From NCBI RefSeq assembly GCF_014655715.1, contig NZ_BNBM01000001.1, positions 560,742-624,741 of the forward strand: 64,000 bases of DNA. Direction: 5' to 3'. Each line of letters opens with the position of its first letter. Positions within the stretch are counted from its first letter, which is position 1. This document shows, one piece after another, positions 60,106-64,000 of the stretch. The translations under genes and the position numbers were made by a program. Below the pieces are notes generated by a model. The model saw only the letters and a program-made list of their open reading frames with translations, was not told the origin of the DNA and did not search any database. The DNA comes from Streptomyces lanatus (GTDB taxonomy: Bacteria; Actinomycetota; Actinomycetes; Streptomycetales; Streptomycetaceae).

Positions 60106-60762
60106 TCAGCCCTCTTCCTTGAGTGCGTGCTGGAGTTCTGCTCGGCCGCCGATGACGTCCGGGAAGGCGAGGACGAGAGGTCGGATGTCCGGGGGTACGG
60201 CCCGCCCCGCGACGATCCGCTCATGCGCGAAGTCGGCCAGCATCCGGGCCAGTTCGCGGTCGGCACGGCTGTCGAGCCCGCTGACCCGGTCGAGCGGGAT
60301 CTCACAGAAGACGCACTTCAGTACGGCCTGCCGGTACTCGGCGTCCGCGAGGTGCGCGGCGGCGTACGGGCCGAGGGCGGCCTCGATCAGCGTGGTGTCG
60401 TTGCCGCGCAGGGTCTCCCGCACGAGGGGCAGGGCGAGGTCGCCGAGGTCGAGCAGCGGCAGGGTTCGCAGGATCGCACGCTGTTCGGCAGGGTCGCCGT
60501 GCCGATGGAGGAGGGTCACCTCGTCGGCGAGGGGCTGGCCGCGCAGGGGCAGGGCGATGAGCAGTACGGCGCGGGCGGCCTCGTCGACGGTCCAGTGTTC
60601 GGTGAGACGGCCGTGGCCGCAGCGCCGTCGGGCGGCGGGGAAGAGTCGCCGTAGGGCGGCGGGTTTGGCGGCGACTTTGGTGGTGCTCTCGTCCAGCCAG
60701 GCGTGGGCGGTGGGGTCGAGGGCGGTTCGGGGGTCGGGAGGGGAGGCGGTGGTGACAGCCAT
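60106..60762 (-). CDS. eboA: EboA domain-containing protein
   Basis: A 218-residue helical protein of the EboA family: VDEAARAVLLIALPLRG, ILRTLPLLDLGDLALPLVRETLRGNDTTLIEAALGPYAAAHLADAEYRQAVLKCVFCEIPLDRVSGLDSRAD and ELARMLADFAHERIVAGR. No catalytic motif is known for the family, and the domain name comes from the eustigmatophyte bacterial operon. It is the marker gene that identifies this stretch as an Ebo-type cluster. Lies 62 bp downstream of the sugar-phosphate isomerase gene and 2 bp upstream of TatD. Confidence 0.87.
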   Translation of the reverse strand: MAVTTASPPDPRTALDPTAHAWLDESTTKVAAKPAALRRLFPAARRRCGHGRLTEHWTVDEAARAVLLIALPLRGQPLADEVTLLHRHGDPAEQRAILRTLPLLDLGDLALPLVRETLRGNDTTLIEAALGPYAAAHLADAEYRQAVLKCVFCEIPLDRVSGLDSRADRELARMLADFAHERIVAGRAVPPDIRPLVLAFPDVIGGRAELQHALKEEG

Positions 60763-60824
60763 GGGGACAACTTCCGGTTCCGGAGAGATGACGAGCCAGG
60801 GAAGTGAGGGGTGGGGACGGTGTC

Positions 60825-61676
60825 CTATGCGACCGCGCGCCGCAGGAACTCGATGGATCGGCGGGCGACCTCGGGCGCGTCGAGCGAGCCGCCCTGGATC
60901 TCCACGGAGACGAGGCCGGAGTGCCCGAGGTCGCGCAGAGCGGCCAGCACGGGCGGGAAGTCGATCTCACCGGCGCCGAATTCGAGATGCTGATGCACGC
61001 CGCGCCGCATGTCCTCGATCTGCACGTTGCGCAGCAGCGGCGCGGCCAGTCGCACACAGTCGAGCACGGGCCGTTCCTCCACGCAGTGCGCGTGCCCGAC
61101 ATCCAGAGTGATCCCGAACAACGGGTGCCTGTCGACGAGTTGGGCAAGCCGCAAGCAGCGCTCGACGGTATCGACGAACATGTACGGCTCGGGCTCGAAG
61201 GCCAGCGCCACCCCGTACTTCTCGGCGCTCTCCAACACGACCTCGATACCGGACGCGAGCCGCTTCCACACATCCTGCTCCGGCAGCCCGTCCGGCGCGG
61301 GCCCGCTGCACAGATGGACGGTGGGCGATCCGAGGTCGGCGGCGATCCGCAGTGCGCGGCGCAGCAGATCGACCCTCAGCTCGGCGCCGTCCGACATCAG
61401 CGTGGGCAGATGCTTGCCCCAAGGGTCGAGGAAGTAGGGCGCACCGGTCTCCACGGTGATGTCCAGCCCGTGCCGGGCGAGTTGCCGGGCGAGGGCGGTG
61501 ACACGGCGGGGCAGGTCCTCGGCGTACGGGTCGAGGTGGTTGTGGTCGAGGGTGAGGGCGACGCCGTCATAGCCGAGGTCGCCGAGAACGGCGAGGACAT
61601 CGCTGAGCCGGTGATGGCTGAACCCGTTGGTGCCGTAGCCGAATTTCAGTGGGGGTGGAGTGGGGGGAGGTCTCAT
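60825..61676 (-). CDS. Sugar phosphate isomerase/epimerase (AP-endonuclease-2-fold)
   Basis: A 283-residue xylose-isomerase-like TIM barrel: FGYGTNGFSHHRLSDVLAVLGDLGYDGVALTLDHNHLDP, VETGAPYFLDPWGKHLPTLMS, ALAFEPEPYMFVD, GITLDVGHAHCVEERP, NVQIEDMRRGVHQHLEFGAGEIDFPP and VSVEIQG carry metal Glu/His/Asp ligands. Probably isomerises or epimerises a sugar or inositol phosphate made or used in this cluster. ATG at 61676 with GAGGAA upstream. Between UbiA and eboA. Confidence 0.88.
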   Translation of the reverse strand: MRPPPTPPPLKFGYGTNGFSHHRLSDVLAVLGDLGYDGVALTLDHNHLDPYAEDLPRRVTALARQLARHGLDITVETGAPYFLDPWGKHLPTLMSDGAELRVDLLRRALRIAADLGSPTVHLCSGPAPDGLPEQDVWKRLASGIEVVLESAEKYGVALAFEPEPYMFVDTVERCLRLAQLVDRHPLFGITLDVGHAHCVEERPVLDCVRLAAPLLRNVQIEDMRRGVHQHLEFGAGEIDFPPVLAALRDLGHSGLVSVEIQGGSLDAPEVARRSIEFLRRAVA

Positions 61677-61710
61677 GGTGCTGGGTTCCTCACACGGAGG
61701 TGGGTAGGTC

Positions 61711-62754
61711 TCAGGTGGGGGATATGCGCCGGGCGAGCCGCCGAGCGAGGGGATGAACAACACCGAGGGCAGCGGCAAGACCGGGCGCCCCACCACGAGC
61801 GGTGAGCGCCGCTTGGAGGGGCATGAGTCCGAGGATTCCGGCACCGACGGCGCGTTGTACGTTCTCGGCCGAGGGCTGGCGCAGGGCGCGGACTTGGGCG
61901 GTGCCGTAGGTGCCGAGGTAGGCGAGAGCGCCCGCGGCAGCGACGAGCTTCTTGGAACGAGCGGCGCCGGCAACACCCTTAAGGGGCGCGGGGCTGTGTC
62001 GATTTGCGGCTCCGCCGCGGGGCGCGACCAGCCCAGACGGCACCGCACCCGACAACGCACCCTTCGCGGCACCCCGCCCAACCGAAAGGCCGGTAGCAAC
62101 CGCAGTCACCGCCGACACAGCCAGCGTCGCCGCAGGAACCCGAACCGGCGCCCCACCGACCTCATACCGACTCAACGCCATCAACGTCCCGGTATGAACA
62201 CCGACCAGCCCCGCCGGCACGGCCGCCCGCCGAAGCGCACCCCCGACCGACCCCGCACCGCGCCCAGGCACAACCGCCCCGGCCAACACGTCCACAACCC
62301 GAGCCCCCGCCATGGCAACCCCGCCCCACGGCGTGGACTTCAGCTTCAGGTCATACGCCCACACCAGCCCGGCCAGAGGAACCGCGGCGCCCACACTGCG
62401 CCGACCCCCCGCCACCGCGGCAAGCCCAAGCCCCGCCACAGTCAGCCCCCCAGCCACAGCAAGCGCAGCCCGCCGAGGAACCCGCCCTGACGGCACAGGC
62501 CGATCCGGCCGCTCGACGGAGTCCACCGTCGCGTCGGCATAGTCGTTGAGGGCCATGCCGGCCCAGTAGAGGCAGACGGAGGAACCGATCACTCCGAGGG
62601 TACGGGCGTTCAGGGGGCGTCCGGCGGCGGCCGCTCCCGCGATCACGTCACCGGGGACACTCAGCGCGGCCGGCGCTCTGACGAGCAGGGCGAGGTCGGC
62701 GAGGCGCACGGCAGACCGGGATCCGAAGCGGGCAACCGCTTTCCGATCTTTCAT
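61711..62754 (-). CDS. UbiA-like (SCO3242-type) prenyltransferase, Ebo cluster
   Basis: A 347-residue multi-TM UbiA-superfamily protein. NDYADATVDSVERPDRPVPSGR is the first Asp-rich motif (NDxxDxxxD) and VWAYDLKLKSTPWGG the second-motif region. It transfers an isoprenoid or sugar-linked group to a small acceptor at the membrane. UbiA members belong to Ebo clusters (EboC-like). First gene of the minus-strand cluster; a TAGGGT element six bases before the ATG and no ribosome site suggest a leaderless message. Coding composition between about 61950 and 62520 is unusually G/T-rich in third positions. Confidence 0.85.
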   Translation of the reverse strand: MKDRKAVARFGSRSAVRLADLALLVRAPAALSVPGDVIAGAAAAGRPLNARTLGVIGSSVCLYWAGMALNDYADATVDSVERPDRPVPSGRVPRRAALAVAGGLTVAGLGLAAVAGGRRSVGAAVPLAGLVWAYDLKLKSTPWGGVAMAGARVVDVLAGAVVPGRGAGSVGGALRRAAVPAGLVGVHTGTLMALSRYEVGGAPVRVPAATLAVSAVTAVATGLSVGRGAAKGALSGAVPSGLVAPRGGAANRHSPAPLKGVAGAARSKKLVAAAGALAYLGTYGTAQVRALRQPSAENVQRAVGAGILGLMPLQAALTARGGAPGLAAALGVVHPLARRLARRISPT

Positions 62755-62899
62755 GGCGGCACCCTACTCGCGGCAGTTCGGCATTCCGGTACCTACCCCC
62801 CGGTAAGAGGAGTGACAAAGAAGACACGAAATTGTTCTTACCGCAGGGCCTGAACTGACGGTAAACGTGGGTCGTTTGAGCGGCTTCACCGCTCCTGCC
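62755..62899. promoter_or_regulatory. Promoter region of the Ebo-type cluster
   Basis: A 145-bp gap upstream of the prenyltransferase and downstream of the CrtI-like gene end. Reading the minus strand, TAGGGT at about 62762-62767 stands right before the ATG. The stretch includes GGTACC palindrome near 62790 and AT-rich AATTGTTC. No sigma-factor assignment is secure. Confidence 0.4.
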
Positions 62900-64000
62900 T
62901 CACGGCTCCTGCCGCAGCCGCCGCCACACCGCCTTGGCCGCGTTGTGCCCCGACATGCCGTGCACGCCCGGTCCGGGCGGGGTGGCCGAGGAGCAGATAT
63001 AGACCGCCGGGTGCGGGGTGGTGTAGGGGAACAGTGAGAGCTTGGGGCGCAGCAGGAGCTGGATTCCGGAGGCCGCTCCGGAGCCGATGTCCCCGCCGAC
63101 GTAGTTGGCGTTGCGGATGGCGAGTTCGGCCGGGCCGGCCGTCGCGCGGGCGAGGACGAGGTCGCGGAACCCCGGTGCGAAGCGCTCCAGTTGGCGCTCT
63201 ATGGCGTCCGTGAGGTCACCGGTCCAGCCGTTGGGCACATGGCCGTACGCCCAGAAGACCTGCTTGCCCTCGGGTGCCCGGCCGGGGTCGGCGACACCGG
63301 GCTGCACCGTGATCATGAACGGCTTGTCGGGCGCCCGGCCCTCCCGGGAGGCGGCGCGCAGCGCGGCGTCGATCTCCGCGGTGTTCCCGCCGATCTGCAC
63401 GGTGCCCGCACGACGGGCCTCCGGCGCGGTCCACGGCACCGGGCCGTCCAGCGCGTAGTCGATCTTGAAGACACCGGGGCCGTAGCGATAGCCCTCGTAG
63501 TAGTTGCCGAAGCCCGCGATTCGCGCCAGGGCGGTGGGCGAGGTGTCGAAGATGTAGGCGCGCGCGGGCGGCAGGTCGTCCAGTCGCTTGACCTCGTAGT
63601 CGGTGTGGACGGTGCCGCCGAGGTCCTTCAGATACGCGGTGAGGGCGTCGGAGATCGACTGGGAGCCGCCGCGGGCCACGGGCCAGCCGCGGGCGTGCGC
63701 GGCGAGGGCGAAGACCAGGCCGATGGCGCCGGTGGCGAAGCCGTCGAGCGGGGCCATGACGTGGGCGACGAGGCCTGAGAACAGGGTCCTGGCCCGCTCG
63801 TCCTTGAAGCGCCGCATCAGCCAGGTGGCCGGGGGCAGCCCCGCCAGGCCGAACCGGGCGAGGGTGACCGGGTCCCGGGGGAGCGCGGTCAGCGGCAGGG
63901 ACATGAAGTCGCGGGCCAGGGTGTCCCACTTGGCCAGGAACGGCTCGACCAGTCTGCGGTACGGGCCCGCGTCTCGTGGGCCGAAGGAGGCGGCGGTCTC
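62900..64000 (-). CDS. NAD(P)/FAD-dependent oxidoreductase, phytoene desaturase-like (5' end outside window)
   Basis: The C-terminal 366 residues of a CrtI/carotenoid-isomerase-like flavoprotein; the frame is open to base 64000 and the N-terminal FAD site lies outside. Present are [66 protein letters not shown] and the C-terminal [21 protein letters not shown]-binding end. The substrate is unknown; members oxidise polyenes or act on other lipids. Same strand as the Ebo-type genes with 145 bp between. Confidence 0.88.
   Translation of the reverse strand, partial: ETAASFGPRDAGPYRRLVEPFLAKWDTLARDFMSLPLTALPRDPVTLARFGLAGLPPATWLMRRFKDERARTLFSGLVAHVMAPLDGFATGAIGLVFALAAHARGWPVARGGSQSISDALTAYLKDLGGTVHTDYEVKRLDDLPPARAYIFDTSPTALARIAGFGNYYEGYRYGPGVFKIDYALDGPVPWTAPEARRAGTVQIGGNTAEIDAALRAASREGRAPDKPFMITVQPGVADPGRAPEGKQVFWAYGHVPNGWTGDLTDAIERQLERFAPGFRDLVLARATAGPAELAIRNANYVGGDIGSGAASGIQLLLRPKLSLFPYTTPHPAVYICSSATPPGPGVHGMSGHNAAKAVWRRLRQEP

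Overview
The window is high-GC, densely coding DNA with C/G-biased third codon positions, GTG/TTG starts, several apparently leaderless genes and a typical Streptomyces gene set: the ccr-meaA ethylmalonyl-CoA cluster, an EshA-type encapsulin, TAP-family secreted hydrolase, heterotetrameric sarcosine oxidase, and many TetR/GntR/PucR/ArsR regulators. It looks like chromosomal DNA of a Streptomyces or very close relative. I see no rRNA, tRNA, CRISPR array, prophage or intact insertion sequence.

Layout. 1-7.3 kb: unrelated housekeeping/accessory genes (DHA2 exporter cut by the window edge, SRPBCC, DHFR-like, radical SAM behind a LexA-type box, TAP hydrolase, RidA, GNAT, HEAT). 7.7-10.5 kb: a two-module 3-hydroxyacyl-CoA dehydrogenase and a TetR regulator. 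10.9-14.7 kb: DadA-like oxidase plus MFS carrier, divergent from a CdaR/PucR activator. 15.1-21.2 kb: the ethylmalonyl-CoA operon (ccr, ecm, mcl, MaoC hydratase, mcd), which with the upstream dehydrogenase covers acetoacetyl-CoA-derived C4 assimilation. 21.4-22.9 kb: psd-pssA for phosphatidylethanolamine. 23-34.8 kb: glycerate kinase, ADP-ribosylglycohydrolase, NUDIX, a cytoplasmic subtilase with a small partner protein, Sir2, VOC, an Ada/AlkA-Ogt alkylation-repair pair, NmtR-type metal sensor, lipoprotein, FAD monooxygenase, MazG-like.

35-37.7 kb: a family 2B encapsulin shell (EshA-like, with an inserted cNMP-type domain) overlapping a cysteine desulfurase. 37.8-44.8 kb (minus): glyA-soxB-soxD-soxA-soxG-purU, a translationally coupled operon for sarcosine/one-carbon metabolism. 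45.3-47.1 kb: an unusual 600-residue regulator that joins an IS630-transposase-like N-terminal half (catalytic residues eroded) to a GntR/FCD regulator. 47.4-54.3 kb (plus): MFS carrier, flavin oxidoreductase, DapA-family enzyme, aldehyde dehydrogenase and a Tat-exported GH109-like oxidoreductase, a catabolic set with unknown substrate.

54.4-64 kb: DinB protein, macro-domain deacetylase whose start lies in a large inverted repeat, then a seven-gene minus-strand run (UbiA-type prenyltransferase, sugar-phosphate isomerase, EboA, TatD, EboE, alkaline-phosphatase-like, P450), which is an Ebo-type cluster of poorly understood metabolite-traffic function, and a truncated CrtI-like oxidoreductase at the edge. 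The most interesting items are the transposase-regulator fusion, the encapsulin/cysteine desulfurase pair, the Ebo-P450 cluster, the subtilase/small-protein pair, and the hairpin over the macro-domain start.
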